From positions 1,984,001-2,048,000 of the forward strand of contig JAUCEF010000009.1 of NCBI GenBank assembly GCA_033558025.1: a stretch of 64,000 nucleotides of DNA. The letters are read 5' to 3'. A program made the translations under genes and the position numbers. The notes beneath the pieces are model-generated. The model did not search any database and was not told the origin of the DNA. It worked only from the letters and a program-made list of their open reading frames with translations. Shown in pieces: positions 9,709 through 21,632 of the stretch (position 1 is the stretch's first letter; each line of letters begins with the position of its first letter). This DNA comes from Phytophthora sp. 'mugwort' (lineage: Eukaryota; Oomycota; Peronosporomycetes; Peronosporales; Peronosporaceae).

Positions 9709-12400
9709 ATGGCCACAAGGCCACCGGATAACAAGAGAGGTCAAGGACCAGGTCCGCCAGCTGCTCTATCTGTGGGGACGCCAGGGATGGAGACGGATGG
9801 AGCAGCAGAATCCAGGACCCTGCGGGAACCCCATGAATTCAGTGCGACCCCTGTAAGTGGACCACACCACGTGAGCCGGACTCAGCAGACTGATGCCTCC
9901 TCAGCAACTGTGACGACACCATCGGACGCGCAGACTGCAGGGGGCCGCAACACACACGATACATCAGTGGCAGCCTCCACTGCCACGCTACCAAGCCCAG
10001 AGGGCGTATTCCACGCCGGCATTGGCACTTATGCAGCGGCGGTCAAAACGAGGGGCCGGAAGGAGGGAAGACAAGGAAATTGGAATTGACCACGTCCATA
10101 CCAGGAGCATGGAAACCTAGGGAAAGCCGCCTGCTGCTAACTACGCTCAGCAAGGATTGGAGCCAGCCGGCGCCAGCACTGGTTGCACAGAATGCCAAAC
10201 TACGGAGGGCTGCACTGGAACCGACGGAAATTCGCCAGGACGATGCGCTCCGAGAAAGGACAGCACTGGAGACACGGCCTGGCGTATCTCAACGGAGACC
10301 TAGAGTTGCCCCAGCGCCTAATTTCCTAAAGGCTACAATGCCACTGCTGCAGCGGACGATGATGGAGCAGTTCCATGAATCGCATGTGGAGGCCATACTC
10401 ACAGCGGACGTGTCACCCCGTGCCAAACTGCGACCAGCATGACGTACATCGCGCTGTTCGGGCAACTGTACAAAGCGAATTCGGACATGAACGTGGACGA
10501 ATGATGATTCACCGCATGATGAACGATGTGAAAATGCTACACTTCGACGGAATCCATACGCTCAAGTTCGTGTTCTACTCCAAGCGCCTCGCGACGGAGT
10601 ACGACGGCGTGGCCGTACGACTCCAAGGCACGTGCATTGGGCTGGAATACTCGGAGGGTAGCAGTGACGCTAAGGTGATGCACCAAGCCCAACTGCGACG
10701 CCAATATGCGGTCCGAGTATACAAAATGGAAACCATTGGGATCGTGGCGATACTGGTGACTCTGGGGAAGATACCGGGGGTGCAAATCGCTGATTCGGAA
10801 AGACCGCTGAGGCGACAGGGGAAAACGCCTCTGCGGATGCCACAGTTTCCCCGACCCACACCAATAGGACACAGGGAATGACCCTTAAGGCGGGTACCAC
10901 GGATGGATATCAGGTGGCCCGAAGCAAGTCAGCAAAAGATAAGGCGACTGCCAACGCAAAGAGACTGCAAAAGCTGCATGGCGACATGCAGAGCTCGGAC
11001 GTGCAGGCGATTAAAGAGGATAAGACTGACTGGGTGCTCCTGTGACGACCTCATCGAGCCAATCCAGCCGGAAAGCCAAGGCAGGGGGAAAATCGAAGAT
11101 CGGTAGCGGCGGCAATCCGAACACAGGAAAAAAGGGTCCAAGCCGCACGCCAAATCCGCCGGGGTTTGCAAGTTTCAACAGGTCGAGAGCTAAGGCCGGT
11201 ATGATGCAACAGCTGGAGACATCAGTGACGGCGAGGACGAGGACAGCGTCGATGACGAGGACGACAAAGCACCGTATGCGTATACTGCTATGACGTCCTT
11301 GGGGGAGGAGATTCCAGCCCGGGCCCAAACTCCTGCACTCATGCGCAAACCGGAAGCGAATAGAGCTGCCGAAACGATGGAGGTTGATAGCGACTACTCG
11401 TCGACCATGTCCGGGTATGTTGGATCCTCTGCACCCTCGCAATCACAAAAAATCATCGGCGTCCACGGCAGGATCTGAGTTCCCTTTCTCACTTGCCTCC
11501 GACACAGAAGAGAAGGAACAGAAACCATCCGGCGCAGCACCGACAGGAGGTGTGATAGTGACGGCGGCAGCCGACATGGCCCGAGGTCCAGTCGAGGACA
11601 GTATGCAAGGAGACGGAACGGAAACAGACCAACCCGCGCTCAGCCAGGATGGATTTCGCATGGAACACACGGCTTTCCCAGTGGGCATGCCGCAACAACT
11701 GCCGGTATTCCTCAGGCAGTTTGGAGGATCGCTAATCGAGTGCCGGCGAACGGTCAATGCGCTTATACTTCGTTCTATGCCACTACGTCTTATTTTTTAC
11801 GTGGAAGGCGGCTGTTTGCTGTTCACAAGTGAAGTAGTCCGCCGTAACAACGTCATCAAACGGAGCATCTACACATTGATGATGTCGAACTTGGCCAGGA
11901 CGTGAAATATGGGGTGGTCGATCCTCGTCGGGAGCTGGCGAGGCTGTACCCTCATCAAACGACGCCTACAGAGACAGCAGCAGCCACCGCTACCCTGTAT
12001 GCGCATTACGCGCATGAACGTGCACGGTCAGTGAATACCCAGATCCCCGCAGAGTTCTGGGCGGGAGCTGAAGTACTCCGAGCGATGGCGCAATATCTGC
12101 TCGAGCCCTTATTTATTTTCGACGTGGACGCCAACAATGACGCCCATATACAGCGGTACTACTACAAGAAGTACCCTACACCCACAGCTGGGATGCATGA
12201 GTCTAGTTGCGGGGGGGCGGTGGAGGACGCGAAGCACATGCTGCCGAGTATGCACAACTGCATGTATTGCCGGTCATGATGGTGCTAAAGAGGCACGAAG
12301 GCCATTTCTACGTGGTCCATCATGGGGACATTGCTGCTCGCTGGCACGCGGAAGGGGACCTCCCGTTCGCTGAAGAGAATTGCGCCACACACTCATAGTA
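9709..12400 (+). pseudogene. Non-LTR-type ORF1 with OTU-like cysteine protease, frame-broken
   Basis: A start in good context (caccATGg) opens a 126-codon Ser/Thr/Pro-rich frame. Later frames give a conserved-looking block around HTLKFVFYSKRLATEY and QAQLRRQYAVRVYKMETIG (10550-10750), like ORF1 proteins of oomycete non-LTR elements. The last third reads as an OTU-type cysteine protease: NGQCAYTSFYATT at 11749-11787 (Cys codon 11758-11760), FWAGAEVLRAMAQYLLEP (about 12056-12109), and GHFYVVHHGD at 12300-12329 (His codon 12303-12305). These pieces lie in different frames, so the copy is dead. OTU enzymes cleave ubiquitin chains; here it may process the element's polyprotein. No RT follows. Confidence 0.55.
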
Positions 12401-12465
12401 TCTAGAGGTGATAGCGCGCATGAACTATAGCGCTCCAAGATTGTCCAATGTGGACACGCTCGAGA

Positions 12466-12493
12466 ATACCGACGACGTAAACGTCGTCGGTAT
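12466..12493. repeat. Perfect 13-bp hairpin, 2-nt loop
   Basis: ATACCGACGACGT is followed by AA and then by its exact reverse complement. It lies just after the OTU-like frame of the non-LTR relic. It could be a structural element in the transposon RNA; no function is shown. Confidence 0.7.
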
Positions 12494-12743
12494 GTGATAA
12501 TAGGACGGATGGAACACCATGCCTAGCTCAATGTGGTGCACAATCGGCTCGGCATACCGAGAATGGATGGAGACTGTCTCGACATCGCCAAATTGGGGGC
12601 TGGCCTAGGTATGGAAGGGGATCAGCTACAGCGCGCCGCGGGCCACGGTATACGGGAACAGCAGAGCCATAACCTGGCTACGGAACCACCAATGATGGTG
12701 CTGATGCCAGACGCCACCCAATTACAACGCTGGAAGAGTAGCG

Positions 12744-15506
12744 CTAGCCGCGATGTAACGGATCCTGGCCTCCTTCGTCTTTTATCATCGTGAGGTAGTC
12801 GAAGTGCAGTAACTCGTTAGGTTTAGTGGTCATAAGAGACTCCCATATGGACGGTGGACTCGGACCCACGCTTATCAAACAATTAAGACATCCGTTAACA
12901 AACGTAGCTACGTCTGCAGTAATGGTCTTCCAGCGAAACATTGTTGTTAGGTACGCCTCAGTGGCCTTTGCACCACGATGTCCACTTGCGCCAGCGTGCG
13001 CGGCAACACACGGTATCTGCTGTAAATTTGTGGCGTCTGTGGCGATCCATACATCACCATCAATACCCCACGAGTTTACGTTCTTCGTTCCACTGTGTCT
13101 CGGTACCAGGCGCGCCTGGGTCGGCCGCCCTGGCTTGCTCCGGCAGGTTTCTTATCTCGTCTTCTTTCGGCCAGACGAAATCTTCACTCTCTAACGGCGT
13201 GACTCGTTCTACAACAGCGAGTCGTGCTACTCGACTGGCTCCACGTTCGTCTTGGAGGCCGGGGCTAGCTCCCCATCTGCTGAGGAGATCTCCACATACG
13301 TTCGTTTCACCAGGCACGTGCTCAATCACATACCGAAACGCCATTGGGACAGTGCCCATCTCTGAAACTTGTCCGCTTGGTAACGAGCCATCGCTCAGTC
13401 TGCAGCGTAGGGGTCGAAAATATATACTAAGGTCCGATAGTCTGTGTAGAGACAAACTCCACCTGGTCTTAGCAGCAGATATTCCAAACGTAGCGTCGCT
13501 TCAACAACGGTGTACGCTTCTGTTTCTATGTGGCCCAATTTCTGGTCGCACCGACAAATTTCCCACTCCGAAACGCGAGGGGCCGATGATTCTGCTTTTC
13601 CAGTGGCAGTTGTAGCTCGCAATGCTCCAGTGCGTAAAAACAGCCCCAGTGGTCCTGATTTGCGTCTGTATAAAGACAAACATCGGCAGCCGGGTTAGGA
13701 TGTGCAAGAGGCATAATCCTCAGTATGGCCTCTCGTACGGCTGCTATTGCAACCAGTTCTTCGTGAACCCAGCCCACGTCCTTCAGTAGAAACTTAGCCA
13801 GCTTATTTTTCTTTCTCGAGCCCGCATCGTTCATAGCCTTCTCAGGTTCTTCATACAGTCGCACAGTCAGTTCGTAGAAGCGTGGGATGCTCTGCCGCAT
13901 TCAGTTAATCGCGCAGAGGAATTGCTGTATCTCAGCGGCCGTTCTGGGCGGCCGAATCTCTACCAGCCCTCTGATCCTGTCCGGGCTGTCTTTCTCGCCC
14001 GTACCTGAAATCATTTTGCCACACCATTTAACTTCCTTGGCTAAGAAGTGGCACTTCTTAGCGTGCTTCAGCACCTGGTCCATCAGCGTTAAGAGGGCGA
14101 CTCGTCCCTTGGCATATCCCAATATGTCGTCAAGCCAGGTTCAATCCCTTTTTCGAGAAGTTCTCCGAAGACTTCCTCGACTACCCGCCTGACAATATTC
14201 TACAGCATCTGTCGCGCCCATCGGTACACGCGTAAGGTGTACATCCCCTGTGCATAACAAATGTGAAGAGCTCCTGGCAATCGGGATGTAAAGGCAGCTG
14301 CCAATACCCTCGAAACCAGTCTAGGACAAATAATACTGTAGATCTTTCCAGAACACCCAGAACAACATCCAACACCGACATGGGCCACGGCATAGCGACC
14401 GTTTCCGCATTAACACCACGAGTATCCACAGGGTCATCCGTGGGTCTGCATTGCGGTCCGTGTCTTGTTCTTGTTTGCGTACAATTCGCGGTGCAGAGCA
14501 CCATATCGATCGATGATTCACGTCGACAAGTCCTGCCTCTAGCAGCTGACTCACGTATATCCAGAAAATCCCTGTCATTTGGGGAATAGCGGCGAGGTTG
14601 TGCCTTTGTTGCTGGGCTCCTTGTCCTGCTTCAGTCGTAAAAGCAACGGCTCGAAGGCGACCGGCGGGTCTTGACCGAACTGAAGTCGAAAGTTATCTCC
14701 TCGGCGCTCCAAAACAGTCGCTAACTTGTCACTACCAGCGCCAGGCAATCCTTGGTCTTTTGCGGTTTGTAACTGGTGCGCTAGCATCTCTGTTACCTCA
14801 GAAGACGCCACTTTCTCAATGGTTGGCAGCGCCGTTCGCGTCTCGTGACGCACGACATCTTCGACAGGTAAGAAGTCCTCTTGACGGACACCGCCTGTAG
14901 TCGACACTATTTCTGCGACGCCGTCGGTCCGGACGTCAATCTAAGGTTCTTATCCTAACTCGTCGCAAGCTCCCATTCCGAATTCACCTTACGCGCTTTG
15001 ACTAACAACTCGTCCGTATTACACCCCAGGATCTTCATAATGGGGTGGCCTACTGTAAGGTCCAGCGCACCATTTAATTCCTTTATGTATTCAAGGTTTC
15101 GTATCATTAACGGTCCAGCGGACGTCTCCAGGACGACATCTTGGAACATCGCAGCTCGGGACACGGAGACCACACGGCCACCAATAGGCCACATTATCTG
15201 TACCGGTATGGACTTCGTCTATGCGGGAGTGCCGGATTTAATCAAGGCGTCGAGCACCACGTGGACCACCAACGACGTGTCCGCCCCCGAATCTAGTAGT
15301 AGGGCTTGGACTTCCAAGCCATCTACTTGCGCAGCCACAGTTCCCGTATCTTGCTTGGTGACAGCGGCGTCGAGGCTGCTCGTCTCGACACACCGCATGT
15401 TTACCGTTCGCCCACGCCTCGCGGCGTTGCCGCATCGCCTGTAGCAGTTCCCAGGTCCCGCTTCAAGGCAGTCCCCCACCCGACGGTCGGGGGATCGGCA
15501 CTTCAT
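12744..15506 (-). pseudogene. Truncated Ty3/Gypsy polyprotein: PR-RT-RNase H-INT start
   Basis: Read right to left on the minus strand, domains come in Gypsy order. Protease: LLLDSGADTSLV near 15270-15305 and LDLTVGHPIMKILG near 15030-15075. RT: FVLDWFRGYWQLPLHPD near 14280-14335 plus the thumb in 13901-14122. RNase H: LYTDANQDHWGCFYALEH near 13610-13665, then VVEATLRLEYLLLRP, TDYRTLVYIFDPY, and HVPGETNVCGDLLSRWG near 13265-13320. Integrase start: FVNGCLNCL near 12880-12906. The catalytic integrase core is missing because the element ends at 12744, against the non-LTR relic. Multiple frameshifts exist, but most motifs are intact, suggesting moderate age. Confidence 0.85.
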
Positions 15507-15747
15507 ATTTCTCTGTGGACGGTGTCAGTACGTGCCCTTACTACGGCACCGTTCCTTAGAATCCTTGCAGATGGGGGAGTAGCTGTCGTGCAACCCACTG
15601 GCCTTACTCTCTGTTGTGAGACCTTACGTTCTCTCGGGATCCTTCTTCGTCGACAGCTGGTCCTGAGTCCTATAGCCGGCAGCTATTTCTTTAGGTAGCT
15701 GTACCTCATAGATCAGTTGTGACTCTACTCTGCACTTTCAAGGGTCG

Positions 15748-15846
15748 ATGGAGAATTGTTTTGCAGAGATGCTAGTTGAGCACTTGCTCATTTGGATTGA
15801 CGATCTTCTATTCTACGCTGATACGATACCGGATTGTGTGGATTAG
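15748..15846 (+). pseudogene. Gypsy RT active-site fragment
   Basis: A short plus-strand stretch reads HLLIWIDDLLFYAD (about 15775-15820), the RT palm motif with the two catalytic aspartates, then a stop. It is opposite in direction to the elements on both sides, so it is an independent fragment. The following 300 bp (15850-16130) hold no recognisable coding sequence. Confidence 0.6.
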
Positions 15847-16133
15847 AATATATCGAGGAGTCGTGGGAGCCGTTACAATCGCTTACACAGGATGTGCTTG
15901 TGCTTGTCCGTTCCTAGGTGGAAGCCACCAATGGTGAAAAATTGATGGCAGCATTCAAGAACCTGGCCTCGAGCTAGTAGCTCAATGAATGTTTGACTAT
16001 CACGGTTTGACGACAGTTCTGCAGTAGCCTCAACAAACTAGATATGTAATAGCAGTGTTATGTACTCCAGGAATGACCCAACACGGTGTGACAAGGCTAA
16101 CGTGGCTGTAGCCATGACGGGGCCATTTTAACT

Positions 16134-17300
16134 TCAATCAGTGACATGACAGATACTGCTTGTTAAAAACATGAACCAGGCGCCACTTCCCGTTCGGCTT
16201 CCGAACGCAGAAGATTGGGGTCGAGTGCGGGGATTTCGATTCCCGCACCATGCCTGTATTGACTTTAGCGGCGAAGTAGGCATCAATGACCTCGCACTGC
16301 TTGCGAGGCAGTGGTCGTTGTCTGGTGACACACTACTTTGTGACCGGCCCAAGATCTATATCGTGCTTGATCCCACGATCCGGTGGGAGTTGGGACGAAG
16401 GATCCTTGAACACCATCTCCTCGAATTCCTTCATTAAAGGTTACACCGGATCCTTCGGGTTCTTGAGAATCTCAGAACCCAAGCGCGAAGCATGCTTGGT
16501 GTATAATGCCTCCAGGACGTTCTCTTCCATAACCGAGGAGGGATTCAGTTTCTCGGGAGTGGGCTCCTGCTTCAAGAGTACCACCTCCGCGATCTCCCCA
16601 TCCTTCAGGTGACCAGGAAATGTGTCGGCGTCAACTCTTCGAGGTTCAGGACATCTGACGCCTAGGGCAGTGGCTCTAGCTCGAAGCCGCCTGCCTTGTT
16701 CCGATGACCGGTCTCGCCGCCGAGGATGTGATAACACCCTTCGACTGGCCGCGTTGGAAGAACATGGGCCCTGGGTTCCGAGTCGCTTGAAGCGACTCCA
16801 GTCTGAAGTGACTTCAGACTCGACTTGCGGTGTCGACTATGTCGTCGACGGCGACCGCGACGTGGTACTTTGTTACCCACGTCTGTGGACGTCTCTTGAC
16901 GACATCGGGCAAAGCCTCAATGGCTTCGTGTGGATCTTAGTTACAGACGCAAGAAGCACGTCTCGCCGGATTTTCTTCGGTTAAGGTCTGGGCGACCTGG
17001 TGTGGAACATGGTTGCCCACACAGGAAGCGCCTCGTGTGTCTTCCTCACCTGTTTCGGTCTGGGCGACCTGTGTGTATCTGGCCGGTTCCACCTGGCACC
17101 GCCACTCTTGACGGCTTGGCTGCCGGTCTAGATTTCGGCAGGCGTCGAGGGCAGTCCTGTAAGGACTGCTGCACTCGACGAGGTGCATCTTCTGCTGCCA
17201 CCGCTTATAGGGAGTCACTCAATACGTCGGCGGCTCCCCTTTCTGGCGCCCGAGTTCCTGGCAGAAGTGGGAACATGACTCACCCATGATCTGCCAGTAA
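16134..17300 (-). pseudogene. Ty3/Gypsy pro-pol fragment, minus strand
   Basis: The minus strand gives PGHLKDGEIAEVVLLKQEPT (16560-16620), LGSEILKNPKDPV (16441-16480), then QLPPDRGIKHDIDLGP, KQCEVIDAYFAAK and SPHSTPIFCVRKPNGKWRLV (16180-16400). These are the linker and RT start of a Gypsy family common in Phytophthora. A TAG interrupts it near 16340. The region above 16700 reads as a degraded protease and has small palindromes. The catalytic RT palm is missing. Confidence 0.75.
16780..16820. repeat. Two adjacent short palindromes
   Basis: GAGTCGCTT-G-AAGCGACTC (16780-16798) is followed by AGTCTGAAGT and ACTTCAGACT around a single G (16800-16820). Both arm pairs are exact. They lie in the Gypsy relic and may be chance or replication-slippage products. 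Confidence 0.6.
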
Positions 17301-17360
17301 CTGCAGGTCGACTGGCCCCGCTTGGCTTTGTTTCGCCAAGAAACATGAGCCAGAGCACGC

Positions 17361-17384
17361 CACTCTTCCTGTAACCCCGTTACA
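17361..17384 (+). repeat. LTR-end motif, second copy
   Basis: CACTCTTCCTGTAACCCC followed by GTTACA repeats the 3' end of the probable LTR at 6288-6547. It sits beside a Gypsy relic, suggesting a shared LTR family. The rest of an LTR is not obvious here. Confidence 0.45.
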
Positions 17385-18900
17385 GGCCGCCTGCGGGCCT
17401 CCGACACTTACGGTCGAGTGGCGCATGGCCCAATTTTCGGGGAGATGTGGCGAAGTGGATACGTGTATGTCAGGAGTGCGGAAGCCGCAAGGCGCGGTCC
17501 CTTGAAGTCACTCCGCCCCTGAGGAGCATCCGTGGAGGTTAGTCGGGGACCGCCGTGCCCTTGATGTTGCAGGAGCGTTCCGGCCACAGATCGTTCCGTG
17601 GGTGCGGAACTCGAGTACGTAACGCACTATGCGGTGGTGAGGTGCCTGACGCAGCGCACGGCCGGAAGCACTGGCAAATTGTATCGAAGTGCTTGTGGGA
17701 ATGCTGTAGGCCCGACAGATTAATCTGACGCTGTCACTTCAACAGAAGGCTTGTTGGTTTTGGGGCAGCTTTTAAAAAAGCTCAAAACCAAAGCGATTAG
17801 CAGCTATTCTAGCCTGTATACATGCTCAGCTAAATCTGCTTTGAGGTGGAAGTGGTGCGTGGAATTTATTACATTCCGGTACTTGCAGCTAAATTATTTC
17901 GGTACGCTGTCGTCTGGTCGTATCCTTTCGCTTCTGAATTGGTGCCGCTGATAACATCTATCAAAAAGCGGTATAAGCGAAGATGGAAGGCGGCGATATT
18001 ATGACACTAAACAGGTCATTAATGATTCATGTTGTGCCAAGCGGTGGCGGGCCGAGCGATCACAGCGAACCGAGCATGTAGTACATAAAAAGGTTCCCTC
18101 CATATATTTTCTCATGCGCAGAAGAAAAATTTCTGCTTCGAGTTTATCGATGCAGATATCGTTTTAACGAAGCACTTCCGCTCAGGATAAATTCCATCAG
18201 CAAGATAGTGGAGAAAGTCATATGTTCGCCCATTCACTTCGTATGAAAGCAATATCACTATCATCCACGTACTCAGTAATCAGTGGAGAAGCATCAAGAA
18301 TATTTAAGTCGTTGTTACTGCCTGGCACGCCTACAAGGGCGTGCCAAAAAAAAATGCAAATCGGAAGTGGCAGCTGCCACTTCCGATTGCCTAGTCACGT
18401 CTTCAGATGCCATCACGCTAAGATTTCGGGCGATTCTTCCGGCTCCATTTCAGTAGCCAATGGGTCCATCATACCAGGAAATCCTCTAGCAGCATTGACT
18501 TCTAGGATTCATGAAGTTCCTGTTGAAAATCCAGACGATGGTGGCGAGGTCCGTACAGCCAAATTGTGTTAGCGATGGATTTATCTTCAGCCTCAATGAC
18601 AGTGCTCTCTCCGAGTACTCGGAGAAAAAAAGCGTCAAGCGAGTCAACAGGGCATCCATTAGCTAGCTTTAGAACAGCTACAGCGACTTTAACAACTGGA
18701 TGTACGCCATATTGGCCAGTGCAATCCTTGCGTCACGTAAACTATATAGTCATCACATTCACCGTGTTTGGCTAGCTCCACACTATCAGACGAGACCAAC
18801 CACCACAATGATGCAGAGTTCGGTAATCATAACAAGCCGTACGCTACGTAGACGCCGGCCGCGCAAAAGAGAACATGGTTGATCGAAACCTGGAAGGAGC
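17385..18900. other. Non-coding stretch with two hairpins
   Basis: No protein domain is recognised on either strand. Frames at 18222-18572 and 18566-18775 overlap and carry no motif. Two hairpins lie at 18323-18346 and 18359-18388 (listed separately). Probably degraded repeat. Confidence 0.45.
18323..18388. repeat. Two adjacent perfect inverted repeats
   Basis: The first is TGGCACGCC, 6-nt loop TACAAG, GGCGTGCCA (18323-18346), followed by a run of nine A. The second is a 30-bp uninterrupted palindrome with left arm AATCGGAAGTGGCAG (18359-18373) and its exact reverse complement (18374-18388). They are 12 bp apart. A fold-back transposon end or cruciform-prone site is possible. Confidence 0.7.
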
Positions 18901-18906
18901 GCTAAC

Positions 18907-19080
18907 TTGAAACGTGATCATGTACTTGCGTACAAGAGGTTTTACAAGCAGTATTTGGCGACGCGTCGTGCGTATACTGAAGTGCAGTTTCGTAGGAGAT
19001 TACGTATGAGCAAGGCTCTTTTCGTTGCTATCGTAGCATTTGTTTTACTATCAATAGGCATACCACAGGAGATGCTATTA
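18907..19080 (+). pseudogene. PIF/Harbinger transposase N-terminal fragment
   Basis: Reads KRDHVLAYKRFYKQYLA and then FRRRLRMSKALFVAIV (about 18985-19032). This is the F-R-R-x-[FL]-R-M-[SR]-x-x-L-F signature just before the DDE nuclease core of Harbinger-type transposases. The match ends near 19040 and the sequence runs into DIRS-like sequence. No catalytic DDE residues remain. Confidence 0.6.
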
Positions 19081-19109
19081 AAAGTCGTTCCTTTACTTTT
19101 CCCCCTCAC

Positions 19110-19520
19110 GCCCGTTACAGGAAGTGGAAGCAACGTAAAGGTAGTCCCCAGAGGACACAACGCCTCCCAACGCGGCCGGTCCCGGTAATATGTACTACCG
19201 ATCCACAAGGTCTCCGTGCGAAATAATTACCGCGCAGGACACAAACTTCTATGTGATCACCGAGGACGTTCATGCCTAACTTGCAGTCTCTGCGGAGCAC
19301 GTGGCGAGGTCACTTCGGATGCGGCTTAATCGAGAGGTGAGAACCGGAGCAAATACAGCACGCACTCGCGCAGGTCCGGTAAGACCACCAACATATACCG
19401 AGCAGGCGTTGACGCGCTCACTATCTAATTCCACGGCCGATGGGCTTCGGACGTATTCAAGTTCTACACCTGCCTGTGCAGCGATTCCGTTAATCGTTGG
19501 CAGCAAGGATGGTGATCGGG
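19110..19520 (+). pseudogene. DIRS-type tyrosine recombinase C-terminal fragment
   Basis: Across frames the plus strand reads STHSRRSGKTTNIYRAGVDA (about 19349-19408), then after one TAA (codon 19418-19420) FHGRWASDVFKFYTCL (about 19421-19468). This matches the H-x-x-R, G-R-W and catalytic-Tyr segments of the tyrosine recombinases that DIRS-like elements use to insert circular cDNA. The stop, and further breaks upstream, inactivate it. A second DIRS copy lies at 62.3-64.0 kb on the other strand. Confidence 0.7.
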
Positions 19521-20448
19521 TCCAGAGATTCGACAACGCTACAGTCATGAACGGGTTCTACCACCGTATCTCGTGGGCGTAGCCCGTACCTACGGCCGGG
19601 CTGTAGGACGGTAATCACTTTCCTAATTGTAACATTGTTCATTTGGCCCCAACGTCAGGGCGCGGTGTTCGAGTGGAAATGAATTCATCCCAACTGAGAC
19701 GCCTGATGGCAGCGTTGATCGGGCATACCGCCATGCTTGTCCGGACAGATTTAACGAAGTCCGGACACTTTATCCCAAATTTCAAAACTTCAACGTAGCA
19801 AGCAGGGAAATTAATTGACAAGTGCTGTTGGGTCATTTTGACTTTTTTATACGAAGGAAAAAAATTTCTCGACAGCCATTTCGGTCCGATACCCCTGTAT
19901 GTAGACCTCGTAACTTTGTGTATGCACGTTAAATAAGGTTTCGTCGCCAACCATGGATTCACCCCTCCTTTTTCGCGATTCCAAAGCAGCAAAGAAAATG
20001 TCAAGCGAACGTCCACTTCGGGGATGATGATGGAGCGATAGGACGTCGTCAGACCTGCGCGGGCAACGACATTGAAGAAACATTTCAAACTGTGCCTCGA
20101 TAGGGTATGATGCGACCACTGAATATCTCGAATTAGTTTTTTTTTAGTTTTTCCGCAGCGTGGACAAGATCCATGAACGAGGTGGTATCATGGTGCTGCA
20201 TACAAAGGTGGTTATGATCCATGGCGTGTCGCTGCAGCTACCTACTCGTCGCGCAGTGTCTCTGCGCATGCGGCTGTCAAAAGACCAAGTCGGCGATGCC
20301 TGCGAGGAAAGCTTACTATCGAGTAAAAGCTGAATCACTCGCGAGTAAACATCGAAAACGGAGGATTCATAGTAAGCAAAATGCAATGAGATTGTCTTGT
20401 TATCAATGGATACTTGGCGGGTACACATAACGACGAACTAAACCAATA
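19521..20448. other. No recognisable gene
   Basis: A 149-codon minus-strand frame (19639-20088) and a 94-codon minus frame (20144-20428) have no motif that I recognise. A T-run lies near 20134-20150. Context suggests repeat sequence. Confidence 0.4.
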
Positions 20449-21632
20449 CTACTCAGGCGTGCTGGCGATGTTGAGGTCAACCGAGTAACTGCGCGCAAGC
20501 GCATTTGCTAGCTCCTCACATTGCATCACGATGATCTCTCCATCGGAGAAGCGAACTGGCCACGCGTATCTTCCCCCATTTTCTTGCCACGCAGTCACTT
20601 TACCAACAAAGTTCTCATGAGTCTTCTTTCCGTCCTCGATAATATCAAACTTGGGCATTATTGACCCGTGCAAACAATGCCCTTGAGTCTTCGTAAGAAT
20701 ACGGATCAGGTTGTTCACGATGAAGAAGGGGTCGTCGCTAGCATCACGCACGAGGCTCTTCGAGCCTTCGATTGGCGTCCTGGTACACGGCGAGCAGGCA
20801 AAGCTCGAAGAGCATCATCCACATTGAAGTGACCGACGAGAGACAATGTCGCAAGTACATGTCCGCAAATCCAGCCGCTTTCGCGCACAGTCTTGCAGCC
20901 ACATGAATACTTGCGTCAAATCGTGGCCCTGCAGCAACATCGTCTCGGTCCACTCCAAAGAAATCTTGCACAGTTTCGCACATTTTGTCGTGATACCACT
21001 CCATCAAAGCTGATGGTGACTGGAATTTCAGCTTGCCTGTGATTCATCCGCAGTATTGTAAGTTTAGACCTCCTTGAACCATATACTAGTAGTGCGCACC
21101 TTCGTTTTTCTTGGTCAAGCGCGCTTTTCACTTCTTGAGTTGAGCAGTAGTCGGAAGTAACTTGAGCATAGCGGCAATCTAGGCGTAATTTTCCTTTAAG
21201 ATCTTCAGACACTTCGTAGGCCCTGCTCCACCCTGAGAGGATTGCGTCGACCTCGCGTTTACCAGAACTAAAATGCCATACGAGGGCCCGTTGAGTTCAG
21301 GACCCGTGTGGATTCCACTTGGTTGAAGTGACACTAAAGTTTGCCTTCTTCGTCCACATTGGAAACGAGTCGTAGATTTACGCATACAGTTAGTGTGTGA
21401 GTTACAACCATATATGGCAGACGAGCTATGCGACCCATAAGTTGTACGCAAAACGGCAGTTCGATCCATCGCGCAGGAGCATGGCGGACAGTGCCTCTTC
21501 CTTGGATCCGTGTGAGGACAAGACCTCAAATCGACGGTTTCGCGAGCCCACAATCTCTTCGGCGTTGACTTGATCTCCTTCGTCCCAGGGAACCAATGCG
21601 GCCATTGTCACTAAAACTTTACAAATTATCAT
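20449..21632 (-). pseudogene. Degenerate MULE-type transposase N-terminal region
   Basis: The minus strand opens with NRRFEVLSSHGSKEEALSAM and GSNCRFAYN (21430-21560). In another frame comes YGCNSHTNCMRKS (21380-21420), a C-x-S-H-x-x-C zinc-binding block. This order (helical lead, then a FLYWCH/WRKY-like Cys-His box) fits Mutator-like transposases of oomycetes. Downstream frames (20744-21007, 20449-20751) hold a helical region and a small domain with GKVTAWQENGGRYAWPVRFS, of unclear role. No DDE core was found; frames shift repeatedly. Confidence 0.45.

Noticed and set aside
17441..17520. Possible tRNA-Ser-like string GGCGAAGTGGATACG
   Set aside because: No matching acceptor or B box could be found.
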